In this document: positions 26,945 through 35,705 of the stretch, piece by piece
Layout: every line of letters starts with the position of its first letter
Position numbering within the stretch: the first letter of the stretch is position 1
NCBI RefSeq assembly: GCF_000716875.1
Contig: NZ_JNWQ01000059.1
Location: forward strand, 1-43,051
DNA length: 43,051 bases
Source: Streptomyces novaecaesareae
Lineage (GTDB): Bacteria > Actinomycetota > Actinomycetes > Streptomycetales > Streptomycetaceae
Reading direction: 5' to 3'
Notes under the pieces: generated by a model
What the model saw: only the letters and a program-made list of their open reading frames with translations
What the model was told of the DNA's origin: nothing
Database searches by the model: none
Made by a program: the position numbers and the translations under genes

Positions 26945-28168
26945 GTGTCGCGGGAGCGCTGCGCACCGGACCGAGGAGACCGAGCGCGAATGACGACGAA
27001 TCAGTTGACCTGCAGGCGCTGCAGCATGATCTTCCAGCGCCCCCGCAAGCGCGGCCGGACGCCGCACTACTGCAGTGAGGCGTGCAAGACCAAGGGCATC
27101 AGCACCAGCCGGCGCGACAAGAGGCTGGGCAAGGTGGTGCTCACCCGCGACGCGGGAGCGGCCGCTGTCGCCCGCTCCATCGCGGATCGTGCCGCCTTTA
27201 TCGTGCACCTGAGCAGGAAGGGCCAGCCCCTCAAGTCGCTGGAGCACCTCACCGTTCTGCTCCAGGACGTCGACGACTACAAGGCCTACGCCGTGCGCCA
27301 GGCCCGCGATCAGAAGGAGCCCTGGGAAGCGATCGGGCAGGCCCTGCACATGACGCCCAAGGCTGCCGGTCGCCGCTTCACCGAAGACCACCTGCGCCGC
27401 CGCCGCGTGGCCCGGGGACTGCGTATCAGGTCCCAGGAGCCCGTGATCCGGCTCGCGCTGGAGAGCAGCCTCGAGGCGCTCTTCGCCCGCCCGACTGCCC
27501 TTCAAGACCAGGACGGAATGGATCCCGCCGACAGTACCGACGGCGGATCGGACACCGAGGACGGCGCACCACCGGGTGGTCGAGGCGAACGCCAGGACAC
27601 TGCCCAGCTCTCCCGTGCTCTCTCTCACCTCCACCGCTGCTCTGGGGCCACCCTCCGGGCGATGGCCGAGGCCGCCGAGGTCTCCCCTTCCTACGTCTCG
27701 CGGGTCCTTTCGGGCCACAAGCTGCCGTCCTGGCCTGTCACCAAGGCCATGGCCGAGGTCTGCAGCGGTAACCCCGAGGACCTGCGGATCCTGTGGGAGG
27801 CCGCACGCGGGGCCCGCCCCACACCGCCACGCATCCGCCGCGACGGCGGCGGCCTGGTCGCCGAGGCCGAGGCCGCGCTCCGCTCGACCATGCGCGGCCT
27901 GCACCTGGCCGCGTTCGGCCCGCCGCCAGCCGATATCTGCCGGCAGGCCGACGGACGGCTCAGCCCTCGGGAGGTCGCCGGTCTCCTCGAAGGCCAGGCC
28001 CCCGAGCCCGTGCCCGACTGGCCCGTCATCGACAAGGTCGTCGACGCCCTGCGCGCCTCCGCCGACGTCGTGCGCCCGCTGTGGGAACACGTCCAGGTCG
28101 CCCGCGACCCGTACTGGACCCCCGAGTACGGCGCCTCCCGCTCCACCCTGCCAGCCGCATTCGGCTGA
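26945..28168 (+). CDS. Zinc-ribbon and XRE-type HTH regulator
   Basis: A 407-residue protein. The GTG at 26945 follows GAAAGGA at good spacing; ATG 26990 is an alternative. It has an N-terminal zinc finger (CRRCSMIF then HYCSEACKTKG), a middle segment with an HTH-like stretch (EPWEAIGQALHMTPKAAGRR), and an XRE HTH at about 225-285 (ATLRAMAEAAEVSPSYVSRV followed by LSGHKLPSWPVTKAM). The C-terminus is helical. It is probably a plasmid-borne transcription regulator. Confidence 0.75.
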   Translation: MSRERCAPDRGDRARMTTNQLTCRRCSMIFQRPRKRGRTPHYCSEACKTKGISTSRRDKRLGKVVLTRDAGAAAVARSIADRAAFIVHLSRKGQPLKSLEHLTVLLQDVDDYKAYAVRQARDQKEPWEAIGQALHMTPKAAGRRFTEDHLRRRRVARGLRIRSQEPVIRLALESSLEALFARPTALQDQDGMDPADSTDGGSDTEDGAPPGGRGERQDTAQLSRALSHLHRCSGATLRAMAEAAEVSPSYVSRVLSGHKLPSWPVTKAMAEVCSGNPEDLRILWEAARGARPTPPRIRRDGGGLVAEAEAALRSTMRGLHLAAFGPPPADICRQADGRLSPREVAGLLEGQAPEPVPDWPVIDKVVDALRASADVVRPLWEHVQVARDPYWTPEYGASRSTLPAAFG

Positions 28169-28248
28169 CCACCCCGGTGTGCCGGGCCACCGCCACGGGC
28201 CCGGCATACCGCCCACCACCGACCCCGCGACCCACCGGGGGAACCACC

Positions 28249-28668
28249 ATGCCCACCCGCCCCGCTCGCCGACACCCGCCCGCCTGCACCCCGTTCCCTG
28301 GCCTGGACGCGCTGCTCGCGCTCAACCACGACCACTACCGCGACTATGCCGACCTGCTTCTCGGCCCGGCCGACGCCGACCTCGCCCTGCGGGCGGCATC
28401 CGAATACCTCGCGCAGACGTGGCAGGCCATCCTCGGCACCGAAAGCCCGGCGGCCTGCGCCTGGCACGCTGTCCGGCAGCGGGTCCACCTGCTTGCGGGC
28501 CCCGGCCCACTGCGGCCTGTCGAGCACCTCGTTCCCCACCTGCAGGACATCGTGCTCCTGCACCTCGCCTTGGGCCTCGCACCCGAGCAGGTCGCGTTCC
28601 TCACCGGCACCCGGCCGGCCGACGTCCACACACGAATCCGGGCCCTGGGCACCATGGGTAGCTGCTGA
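28249..28668 (+). CDS. Sigma-region-4-like protein
   Basis: A 139-residue protein, ATG start after GGGGGAA. The C-terminus (LQDIVLLHLALGLAPEQVAF then LTGTRPADVHTRIRALG) resembles the region-4 HTH of ECF sigma factors. The N-terminal part has no region 2 motif. It probably binds promoter DNA as an accessory factor. It lies about 80 bp after the zinc-ribbon regulator and may be co-transcribed. Confidence 0.6.
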   Translation: MPTRPARRHPPACTPFPGLDALLALNHDHYRDYADLLLGPADADLALRAASEYLAQTWQAILGTESPAACAWHAVRQRVHLLAGPGPLRPVEHLVPHLQDIVLLHLALGLAPEQVAFLTGTRPADVHTRIRALGTMGSC

Positions 28669-28679
28669 CCCCGCCTTCG

Positions 28680-28805
28680 GTTTGCCACCGCCTCGTCCGC
28701 GCAGGGCACTGGCGGGACGGCGAGCAGCTGCCGGAAACGGACCAGGAGCTGCGCGAGCTGCTGCTGCGCTACGGCTACATGGCTGGCTGGAACTGGCGGC
28801 GCTGA
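28680..28805 (+). pseudogene. Short gene fragment
   Basis: An open stretch of 41 codons (VCHRLVRAGHWRDGEQLPE then ELRELLLRYGYMAGWNWRR) to TGA with protein-like composition and no start. Probably a 3' remnant; not recognised. Confidence 0.35.
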
Positions 28806-28856
28806 TCGCGCTGGAGGACCACTCGGGTAACTTGCCGGAGGCCGGGTGGGCGGTGC

Positions 28857-29051
28857 CGAGCAGGGCTCGGCGAGAGCTGGGGCCAGCTGACCGGCCGCGA
28901 GGTCGAGGTCCGCTCGTCCGGGCGCGGTGCGGCGTACCGCGGCCGCAGCGCCCGGCTGTGGCTGCCCGACGAGAACGGCACCGTCACTACTGTGCCTGCC
29001 GCCGAGGTCAGCGGCACCGGAGGGCCGGCCGTCGTCGCCGCGCTGGCGTAG
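28857..29051 (+). pseudogene. Duplicated 3' end of the ImuA'-like gene
   Basis: It reads AGLGESWGQLTGREVEVRS then GRGAAYRGRSARLWLPDENG and ends AAVVAALA-like at TAG, matching residues about 180-243 of the gene at 25243-25974 closely in both DNA and protein. The front is missing. It is a partial copy 3 kb away in the same orientation. Confidence 0.75.
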
Positions 29052-29203
29052 GCGCAGGTGCGCGGCACGGTCGTGGGCCCGCACGATGATGGGGGCCGGC
29101 TTGTCGCCCGATTCCCCGAGCGGGCCCGGGCCGTGCCCACTACGAGCTGCCGTCTGTGGACCCGCGCCGTTGGGACTGGGCAGGCGGCACTCCGCTGGTT
29201 CTC

Positions 29204-31330
29204 TCAGGCTGGTCGGTTTTCGCGGGTGGTGAGGTGGGCGCGGATCTGCCGGTACAGGTGTACGACCTCGGGTGGCACGGTGGGGTGGGCGGCCGCGAAT
29301 GCGGCGCCGACGCGGGGCTTGCTGTTGCGGTGCTCGGCCTGGACCTTCGCCAGCAGTGCTGTGTCCAGGCGTTCGAGGTAGGCCTCGATCTCGCCGGACT
29401 TGGTGCCGTCGTTGCCGAATGCATCGGCCAGGGTGAAGACACCGGCGCGGTTCCAGTAGTGGTGCCAGGCGTCGAAGCCGGCATCCGGGCCTGGCGGATC
29501 GGCTGGAGCCAGGCCGAGCTTCGTGAGTTGCTTGCCGAGGTTGCCCTTGGGTGAGAATGCGGGCCCGTCGGCGACGATTGCCCACGGGATCCCGAACGCC
29601 TCCAGATAGTTGATGTATCCGCCGAAGCTCGCCTCGCCGCCCACGTCGACCATGGCGATGTTGACGCTTCCCGGGTCACCGAGGCCGGTTGGGTCCTGGT
29701 TCCACCACTGGCTCAGGGCGCCGAGTTCGGTGGCCCCTTCGCAAAGGATGACGGCCGAGGCGAAGAGCAGTGCCCGGACGTCTGTGAGGAGCAGGCGCTG
29801 CATCCATGCGGCGAGCTGATCCCTGCGTTCGTGTGTCAGGGAGCTGACGTGGGTTCCGCCGGATCGCTGGGTGAGGCGTACGACGCGGTCGAGGTCCGTG
29901 ATGTCGGAGCAGGGGATCAGGTCGGGGCTGTGCGTGATGACGAGCCCCTGTACGTCGGTGAGGTGGTGAGACAGGCGGCGTTGCACAGTGGGGTGCAGGT
30001 TGACGGCCGGTTCGTCGAGCACCACGACGCGGCCCGCCTCGCCTGCCAGCAGGGTGGCGAGCAGCAGGGCTTCCTGCACGCCCGCGCCCGCGAACTGGGC
30101 GATCTGCGTGCTGTAGGCCGGGCCGACGAGGATGTCGATCGTGAGCCCAGCGTCCGGCGAGGGGAGGCTGCGCAGGTGCAGGTCGAGCCGGGTGATGTCC
30201 TTGAAGACCTCGCAGGCCTGGGCGAAGCGCTGCTGTTCCTCGATGCTGCCATTCTTGAGCCGGTGGAGTTCGGCGGCCACCGAGCTGCCGTCGCGTAGGT
30301 CGACGGGACCGGTCAGTTTCGGGAGCGGGAAGTGCCGCGCCAGGGGGAGCCGGCGGTTGTCGGTGAGGATCAGGCCCTGCTGCAGGACCTGGGCGAGGAC
30401 GGAGCGGAAGTCGTAGCGGACGTTCCTTCCGTGCTCGTGGCCCAGGGCGTGTGCGAGCGCTGCAAGGGCGGCTGGCTCGGTGCGCGTGTCGTGCATGAGG
30501 GTCGGGACGTCGACGACAAACGCGCGTGTGGCGTCGAGGTTGTCCAGGATCCTGCCGAAGTCGATGGCGGCCGGTTCGGTTTCTCCGGTCTGCGGCGACT
30601 TCATGTGCCGCAGGAAGGAGCGCAGCACCTTCTCGTCGGAGGTCGGCTGGTCGATGGGCAACCGCAGGTTTTCGAGCAGCGGCGCGGCGGTGCGCAGCGG
30701 GGCCACCGCGTGTTCCGTCCAGGGCGGAAGCTGCCCCTTATAGAGCTGGCAGGCGTGAGGGCCTCGGAGGAGGAGCTGCATCGGTTGCCCGTTGTGGTTG
30801 AAGTTCCAGGCTGCCCACCAGCGGGATCGGTGACGTGCTGTGAATGCGACCTGCAGAGTTCCTCGGAGCAGTGACTGAACGGAGTCGGCGGCGACATTCA
30901 GCTCGGTGAAGAGCGTGAGGGCAGCCCTGAGTGAATTCTCGGAGCCTGGCTTGTCGCGGATGTTGGCGGCGTTGGCGGCGACGGCCGCTTCCACGAACAG
31001 CCTTACCAGTTCCTGCTCTTGAGGCTGGTCCAGTTCGATGTCCAGGCTGACGGTGTAGGCGTCGGCGCCGAACCGGCCCGCTTGCTCGTACATCTCCAGC
31101 GGGTCGGTGCCGTCGTCCGGGTCACCGAGTCTGGGAGCCAGGACGAGGAGGGGGAGCGCGACGGCGGCAGCGAGGTTCGACTTGCCGGCGCCGTTGGGTC
31201 CGGTCACAACTGTCGTCCCGGGCTTCAGGAAGAGGTCAAGGGAGGCGAAGGAGAGGAAGTTCTGGGCCGCTATCGAGTGAATCTTCAAGGCGATGCCGTT
31301 CGTTCGTGCCTGGCCGGTGCGAAGGAGCAT
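29204..31330 (-). CDS. OLD-family ATP-dependent nuclease (ABC ATPase + TOPRIM)
   Basis: About 708 residues from ATG 31330; a TTG (LKIHSIAAQNFLSF) is a possible later start. N-terminal ABC ATPase with Walker A TGPNGAGKSN, then AGAGVQEALLLATLL (signature-like), Walker B VVVLDEPAVNLHP and VITHSPDL. C-terminal TOPRIM nuclease with E in ILCEGATELGALS and the acidic pair in MVDVGGEASFG then WAIVADGP. OLD proteins such as phage P2 Old and GajA act in phage defence. No UvrD-like GajB gene is adjacent, so this is a solo OLD. A small unknown gene lies upstream on the same strand. Confidence 0.88.
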   Translation of the reverse strand: MLLRTGQARTNGIALKIHSIAAQNFLSFASLDLFLKPGTTVVTGPNGAGKSNLAAAVALPLLVLAPRLGDPDDGTDPLEMYEQAGRFGADAYTVSLDIELDQPQEQELVRLFVEAAVAANAANIRDKPGSENSLRAALTLFTELNVAADSVQSLLRGTLQVAFTARHRSRWWAAWNFNHNGQPMQLLLRGPHACQLYKGQLPPWTEHAVAPLRTAAPLLENLRLPIDQPTSDEKVLRSFLRHMKSPQTGETEPAAIDFGRILDNLDATRAFVVDVPTLMHDTRTEPAALAALAHALGHEHGRNVRYDFRSVLAQVLQQGLILTDNRRLPLARHFPLPKLTGPVDLRDGSSVAAELHRLKNGSIEEQQRFAQACEVFKDITRLDLHLRSLPSPDAGLTIDILVGPAYSTQIAQFAGAGVQEALLLATLLAGEAGRVVVLDEPAVNLHPTVQRRLSHHLTDVQGLVITHSPDLIPCSDITDLDRVVRLTQRSGGTHVSSLTHERRDQLAAWMQRLLLTDVRALLFASAVILCEGATELGALSQWWNQDPTGLGDPGSVNIAMVDVGGEASFGGYINYLEAFGIPWAIVADGPAFSPKGNLGKQLTKLGLAPADPPGPDAGFDAWHHYWNRAGVFTLADAFGNDGTKSGEIEAYLERLDTALLAKVQAEHRNSKPRVGAAFAAAHPTVPPEVVHLYRQIRAHLTTRENRPA

Positions 31331-31481
31331 CGCAGACCGCCGCTGTGATGTTGGCGAGTTCTCAAGGTTCTGGCATGCCACCACACCCGCCAGCGCGTCA
31401 CGGCAGCGGCCGGGATCCGGGTGCGGACACCCGCACGCGGCGGACTCGCCGCACGCTGCCGGGCCCGGGTACACCATCGGG

Positions 31482-31724
31482 TCATACGGCGTTGTCAGCC
31501 AGCTGGCTTGGGGTGTACTTGCCGACCGCTCTGGCAGCCGGTTTCCAGACCCGAATCCCCGGCGCCTCGCGCCACGGCCGAGGCGGTTCCGTCCGTTCCT
31601 CGCAGTACAGGGTGGACGGCCCGTGGTACGGCATCTCGTCGGTTCCGTCGATCCACGCGCCGGTGCCGACCATGGCCGGAGGCCTCAATCGGCCTCCTCG
31701 GGTGCCATGTGGATCTTTCAGCAT
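31482..31724 (-). CDS. Small hypothetical protein upstream of the OLD gene
   Basis: An 80-residue product (MLKDPHGTRGGRLRPPAMVG then GAWIDGTDEMPYHG and GIRVWKPAARAVGKYTPSQL). The ATG at 31724 touches the inverted repeat. Codon use is GC3-rich and the protein is not low-complexity, so it is plausible. Not recognised. It shares its strand with the OLD gene 150 bp downstream. Confidence 0.45.
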   Translation of the reverse strand: MLKDPHGTRGGRLRPPAMVGTGAWIDGTDEMPYHGPSTLYCEERTEPPRPWREAPGIRVWKPAARAVGKYTPSQLADNAV

Positions 31725-31759
31725 CCATATCTCATGGAATTTTTCCATGAGATATGGAT
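31723..31759. promoter_or_regulatory. 17-bp perfect inverted repeat between divergent genes (operator)
   Basis: Arms ATCCATATCTCATGGAA at 31723-31739 and its exact complement at 31743-31759, with a 3-base centre. It fills the 46-bp gap between the leftward gene (ATG 31724) and the XRE gene (ATG 31771) and covers the -35 to -10 region of the latter. It is a likely operator for the XRE repressor controlling both directions (inference). Confidence 0.75.
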
Positions 31760-31764
31760 AGAAT
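31759..31764 (+). promoter_or_regulatory. -10 box of a likely leaderless XRE promoter
   Basis: TAGAAT (TANNNT) followed by six bases and ATG at 31771, with no Shine-Dalgarno sequence. The geometry is the same as at parA. Confidence 0.55.
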
Positions 31765-31770
31765 CCATCC

Positions 31771-32070
31771 ATGGTGTTGAGTACGTTGGAGACGCTGCGG
31801 CTGACGGTGGCCGCGCTGCGGCAGCGCACCGGCGAGACCCAGCTCAAGCTCGCTACGGCTGTCGGCATGACGCAGGACGGAATCTCGCGCCGTCAGTCCG
31901 GTGCGTTGTCCTGGTCGTTGGACGAGGTTGACCTGCTGGCCCGGCACTGGGGGATGGAACCGCTCGACCTGCTGGCCGGGCCGACGCACGCCGCCCAGTG
32001 CCTGACCTGGCCGCCCCTGCCCGGGCGGGCCGGCGCCGCCGGGCTTGCCGTGGAGGGGGCTGACCAGTGA
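31771..32070 (+). CDS. XRE-family repressor
   Basis: A 99-residue protein with an N-terminal lambda-repressor-type HTH (LRLTVAALRQRTGETQLKLA then TAVGMTQDGISRRQSG) and a short Pro/Gly tail. It probably binds the inverted repeat just upstream and regulates itself and the divergent OLD unit. It overlaps the next gene by GTGA, so it starts an operon. Confidence 0.8.
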   Translation: MVLSTLETLRLTVAALRQRTGETQLKLATAVGMTQDGISRRQSGALSWSLDEVDLLARHWGMEPLDLLAGPTHAAQCLTWPPLPGRAGAAGLAVEGADQ

Positions 32071-32765
32071 GTCCCGCGGACCCGAACCACCCGAACGAGG
32101 CGGCCCGCCTCACGCAACAGCTGATCGACCAGGGCTTCACGAAGCGGCAGGTCGCGCGGATGCTGGGCCGCGACGCCTCGCTCGTCTCCCAGTTCTTCAC
32201 GAAGGGCAAGGGCGCGGCGTTCGTGGGCGCGTTGCGTCAGGTGGTGCGGGCGGTGCGCGGTGGCGAGCGCGACACCGAGGCGCTGGCGGGGATCGCGGGG
32301 GAGAGCGTGGAGCGGCGTCGGACCCGGTCCGGGCAGAAGGCCCGGGTGCGGGGCAAGGACGTGGTCGGCACGCCCGGGGAGTCGATGGCCGGGCGCGCTG
32401 GGCGCCAGGCGATCCGCTCCGGCGCCTCCCACCTCGCTCCCGTCGTCCACGCCACCGGCCGGGCCGGCGGCCGGTTGGCGTTCACGGTGCGGATGCGCGC
32501 CGATCAATACGTCTACTCGGCCGGCTCGGAACGGGACTCCGGGGGCCTGCGCCGCGGCTTCGTCCCGCGTGCGGACGGCACCGAGGAGCGCACCTACGGC
32601 TCCGCGTCCACGGGCGGGTTCGATGCCGCCGAGTGGTCCCGCCGTGTGGCGGAGCACCACGGCGACGTCACCGAGGCGATGCGGGCCTGGCTGGTGGAGA
32701 CCGGCCGCGCCGTCGCGGACGCCGACATTGCGTTTTTGGAGGTCAGGGGCTGGATCCCCGAGTAG
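32067..32765 (+). CDS. HTH DNA-binding protein of plasmid type
   Basis: A 232-residue protein, GTG start overlapping the XRE stop. N-terminal HTH (QGFTKRQVARMLGRDASLVS), then a basic Arg/Lys/Gly stretch (about 85-130), then a compact C-terminal part (FTVRMRADQYVYSAGSERDS; WLVETGRAVADADIAFLEV). The layout of HTH, basic region and acidic C-terminus recalls Streptomyces telomere terminal proteins (Tpg), but I see no clear sequence identity. The role is probably in plasmid replication or regulation. Confidence 0.6.
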   Translation: MSPADPNHPNEAARLTQQLIDQGFTKRQVARMLGRDASLVSQFFTKGKGAAFVGALRQVVRAVRGGERDTEALAGIAGESVERRRTRSGQKARVRGKDVVGTPGESMAGRAGRQAIRSGASHLAPVVHATGRAGGRLAFTVRMRADQYVYSAGSERDSGGLRRGFVPRADGTEERTYGSASTGGFDAAEWSRRVAEHHGDVTEAMRAWLVETGRAVADADIAFLEVRGWIPE

Positions 32766-32819
32766 TGCCACTAAGTCCCCCGCAGACCCGGTATCACCCG
32801 CAGACGAAGGAGTCACGCC

Positions 32820-35267
32820 GTGGAGACCACGACCACCGCCGCCGCCATCGAGGCCGACGTGCCGGTCGGGCCGCGTGTCAAGGTCGGCAGGCTCCCTGTC
32901 CCGGCGCAGCCGTCCGCCGAGCTGCCCGGCGCGGTCGGCCCGGTGAACCTGTTGCCGTTGCACGGGTTCCAAAAGGACGCGGTGGCGGCTGCGGTGCGTG
33001 CGGTGCGGGGCGGTGGCCGGGCGACGGTGGTGGCGGCGACCGGCTCGGGCAAGACGCTGATCGCGGCTGGCTGCGCCCGGCGGCTGGCCGCCCGGGGGCG
33101 GGTGCTGGTGTTGGTGCCGACGATCGAGCTGCTGGAGCAGACGGCCGAGGCGTGGTCGCTGCGGGGCGGGCGTCGGGGGTTGGCGGTGGCGGCGTGTTCT
33201 CGGGATGAGGCATTGGAGAGTGCGGACGCCGGGGGCCGGGTGCGGGCGGAGGTGTCGACGCAGGCCGTGCGGATCGCCGACCTGGTCCGGGCGGCCGAGC
33301 CCGGTGAGTCGGTGACCGTGTACGCGACCTACGCCTCGCTGGAGCGGATCGTCGAGGCGCACCGGCTGTACGGCCTGCCTGGGTGGGACCTGGTGGTGGT
33401 GGATGAGGCGCACCGTACGGCGGGCTCGGAGGGCAAGGCGTGGGCGGCCGTCCACGCCGACGACCAGGTCCCGGCCGCCCGGCGCCTCTACTTCACCGCG
33501 ACGCCGCGGATCGCCGACGACCGCAAGGCCACGGACGGCCTGGCCGACCTGGCCGCCGCCGCCGCAGCCGCAGCCGACGATGCCGACGCCGATGTCGACG
33601 CCGGCACCGACGGTGGGCAGGGCCGGGTGCTGCCGGCGTTGTGCTCGATGGACGACGAGCGGGTCTTCGGCCCCACCGTCTACACCTGGACGCTCGGGCA
33701 GGGCATCGAGCACGGCTACCTCGCCGACTACCGCGTCCTGGTCCCCGTCGTCACCGACGAGGACCTGCGCGACCTGCTCAACCTGCCCGCCGTCGCCGAC
33801 CTGCGCTCCCAGCGCAGCAACGAGGAACTGCTGCGCCTGGCGTTGCAGGTCGCCGTGCTGCGCGCGGTCGCCGACCTCGGCCTGCGTCGGGTGATCACCT
33901 TCCACTCGCGGGTCGCCGCCGCCCGGGAGTTCGCCGAGACGCTGCTCGCCGCCGCCGGTCTGCTGGGCGATGGGGACCGGCCGGAGCGGATCTGGGCGAA
34001 GGCGGTCGCGGGCACCGACCGGCTGCGCGACCGCCGGGCCGCGTTCGCGGAGTTCAAGGCCCACACCGGCGAACGGCCCGGCCAGGAAGGGGAGGAGTGC
34101 GGGATCCTGTGCAACTCCCGGTTGTTGACGGAGGGGATCGACGTCGCCGCCGTGGACGCGGTCTGCTTCGCCGACCCCAAGAGCTCGGTCATCGACATCG
34201 TCCAGGCCGTCGGCCGGGCGCTGCGCCAGTCCTACCGGCAGGGCAAGGTCTCCTGGATCGTCATCCCGGTCTACCTGCCCTCGCCTGTGGTCGGTGACGA
34301 CACGGCGGTCGCGGACCCGGCGGAGGTCTGTGACGCCGGGGAGGCTGTGAAGGCGGAGGCCGACAGCGAGATCGAGGCCTCCTCTTTCCGGACGATCTGG
34401 CGGGTGCTGCGCGCCCTCGCGGCCCACGATGCGCGGGTGGTCGGGCGGATTACCGAGCTGCGCGCCCACCGTGCCCAGCCCCAGCACGCCACCGTGGCCC
34501 AAGCCGAGGGGGAGGGCGCCGGGGCCAGCGAGGGGACGCAGGAGCGGCCGGTGCCGTCGGAGGCGCCGGTGGACTGGCTGCAGATCGACGCCCGGCGCCA
34601 CGCCGGCGCGATCCTGCAGACGGTGAAGCTACGGGCGTTCAACCCGCGGGCGGTGGAGTGGCAGCGCATGCACGCCGTCGCCGCGGTCTTCCACCTGGAG
34701 CACGGCCACCTCGACCCGACCGACAAGGCGACCCACGCTGGTCTGATCTCCTGGCTGGACCGCCAGCGCCACCTGCACGGCCAGGGACTGCTCGACCCCG
34801 CCCGCGTCAGCGAGTTGGAAGCGCTCGGCATGATCTGGTCGAAGAACGCCAACGCCTGGGAACGCGGCCACGCCTACGCGAAGGCCTGGGCCGCCCTCCA
34901 CGGCCACCTGGCCATCCCCACCGCCGAGAAGCTCGACGGCTACGCGGTGGGCGCGTGGATGCGCCGCCAGCGCCGGGCCGACAACCTCACCCCGGACCAG
35001 ACGGCGAAGCTCGACGGCCTGGACGAACTGTGGCGCCTGGAGCCGGACTGGAACCGCTCCTACCGCCGCCTGCTCGCCTACCTCGCCGCCGGCGGAACCC
35101 TCACCGGCCCCGTCAACCGCACCGGCCTCGGCGACGACCCGACCTTCCGGCCCGGCACCTGGCTGCGCAAGCAGGACAAGGCCCGCACCGACGGCAAGCT
35201 GACCGGCCAGCAGACCGCGCTCCTGGACGCGCTTCACGGCCATAAGGCCGAGACCGCCGCCGGCTAA
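32820..35267 (+). CDS. DEAD/DEAH-box helicase with helicase-associated (HA) domains
   Basis: An 815-residue superfamily 2 helicase, GTG start after AAGGAG. Motif I ATGSGKT near residue 75, DEAH in LVVVDEAHRTAG, SAT-type TATPR, motif VI AVGRALRQS. An Ala/Asp-rich insert lies near 245-265. After residue 600 come two or three HA repeats (HAVAAVFHLEHGHLDPTDKA; AYAKAWAALHGHLAIPTAEK; LLAYLAAGGTLTGP), each ending in a W.R.QR-type helix. Such helicases are common on Streptomyces linear plasmids and near chromosome ends (TtrA type). The role could be transfer or end maintenance, or in defence next to OLD (inference). Confidence 0.88.
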   Translation: METTTTAAAIEADVPVGPRVKVGRLPVPAQPSAELPGAVGPVNLLPLHGFQKDAVAAAVRAVRGGGRATVVAATGSGKTLIAAGCARRLAARGRVLVLVPTIELLEQTAEAWSLRGGRRGLAVAACSRDEALESADAGGRVRAEVSTQAVRIADLVRAAEPGESVTVYATYASLERIVEAHRLYGLPGWDLVVVDEAHRTAGSEGKAWAAVHADDQVPAARRLYFTATPRIADDRKATDGLADLAAAAAAAADDADADVDAGTDGGQGRVLPALCSMDDERVFGPTVYTWTLGQGIEHGYLADYRVLVPVVTDEDLRDLLNLPAVADLRSQRSNEELLRLALQVAVLRAVADLGLRRVITFHSRVAAAREFAETLLAAAGLLGDGDRPERIWAKAVAGTDRLRDRRAAFAEFKAHTGERPGQEGEECGILCNSRLLTEGIDVAAVDAVCFADPKSSVIDIVQAVGRALRQSYRQGKVSWIVIPVYLPSPVVGDDTAVADPAEVCDAGEAVKAEADSEIEASSFRTIWRVLRALAAHDARVVGRITELRAHRAQPQHATVAQAEGEGAGASEGTQERPVPSEAPVDWLQIDARRHAGAILQTVKLRAFNPRAVEWQRMHAVAAVFHLEHGHLDPTDKATHAGLISWLDRQRHLHGQGLLDPARVSELEALGMIWSKNANAWERGHAYAKAWAALHGHLAIPTAEKLDGYAVGAWMRRQRRADNLTPDQTAKLDGLDELWRLEPDWNRSYRRLLAYLAAGGTLTGPVNRTGLGDDPTFRPGTWLRKQDKARTDGKLTGQQTALLDALHGHKAETAAG

Positions 35268-35312
35268 CCGACACCGACGGCACCAAAGAACAACGAGCGA
35301 AAGGGATCCACC

Positions 35313-35705
35313 GTGGACGAAGACCGCTCCGACGAACGCTTCCCGCTGGTGCTGTACCGCTACGACGGTGGCGAGCTGATGATGCCGACCACCCACGTCA
35401 CCGCCCTGCTGCGCCACACCGCCGAGACCGTGCGGCTGTGGCGGGTCCGAGACCGGGTGCCGCTGGACCTGATGACCACCGCCCGGATCTACGACGCCCT
35501 GATGCAGTACGCCGCCGACCTCGACACCGCCATCGCCGGCGCGCACCGGAAGTCCGACCCGGCGGACCGGACCCGGGCCGACGGGTTCGCGCGGCACCTG
35601 ACCGAGACGGCCGACGCCTACTTCGCGGCCGGCGAGCCCTCTCCGGGGTCGCCCCGGCCTGCCCCGTACCACGCCACCAACGCCTCGGAAGGCACCGCCC
35701 GATGA
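35313..35705 (+). CDS. Hypothetical protein
   Basis: A 130-residue protein, GTG after AAAGGGA, 45 bp behind the helicase. Predicted helical (VTALLRHTAETVRLWRVRDR). No membrane segment. It overlaps the next start by ATGA. Not recognised; probably part of the helicase operon. Confidence 0.65.
   Translation: MDEDRSDERFPLVLYRYDGGELMMPTTHVTALLRHTAETVRLWRVRDRVPLDLMTTARIYDALMQYAADLDTAIAGAHRKSDPADRTRADGFARHLTETADAYFAAGEPSPGSPRPAPYHATNASEGTAR

Noticed and set aside
31893..34601. A 902-residue minus-strand frame antisense to the helicase
   Set aside because: His/Arg/Gly-rich with no motifs; the plus-strand helicase explains the region.
29204..35267. Gabija (GajA-GajB) system
   Set aside because: The OLD protein has no adjacent UvrD-like helicase; the nearby helicase is a DEAD/HA type on the opposite strand.
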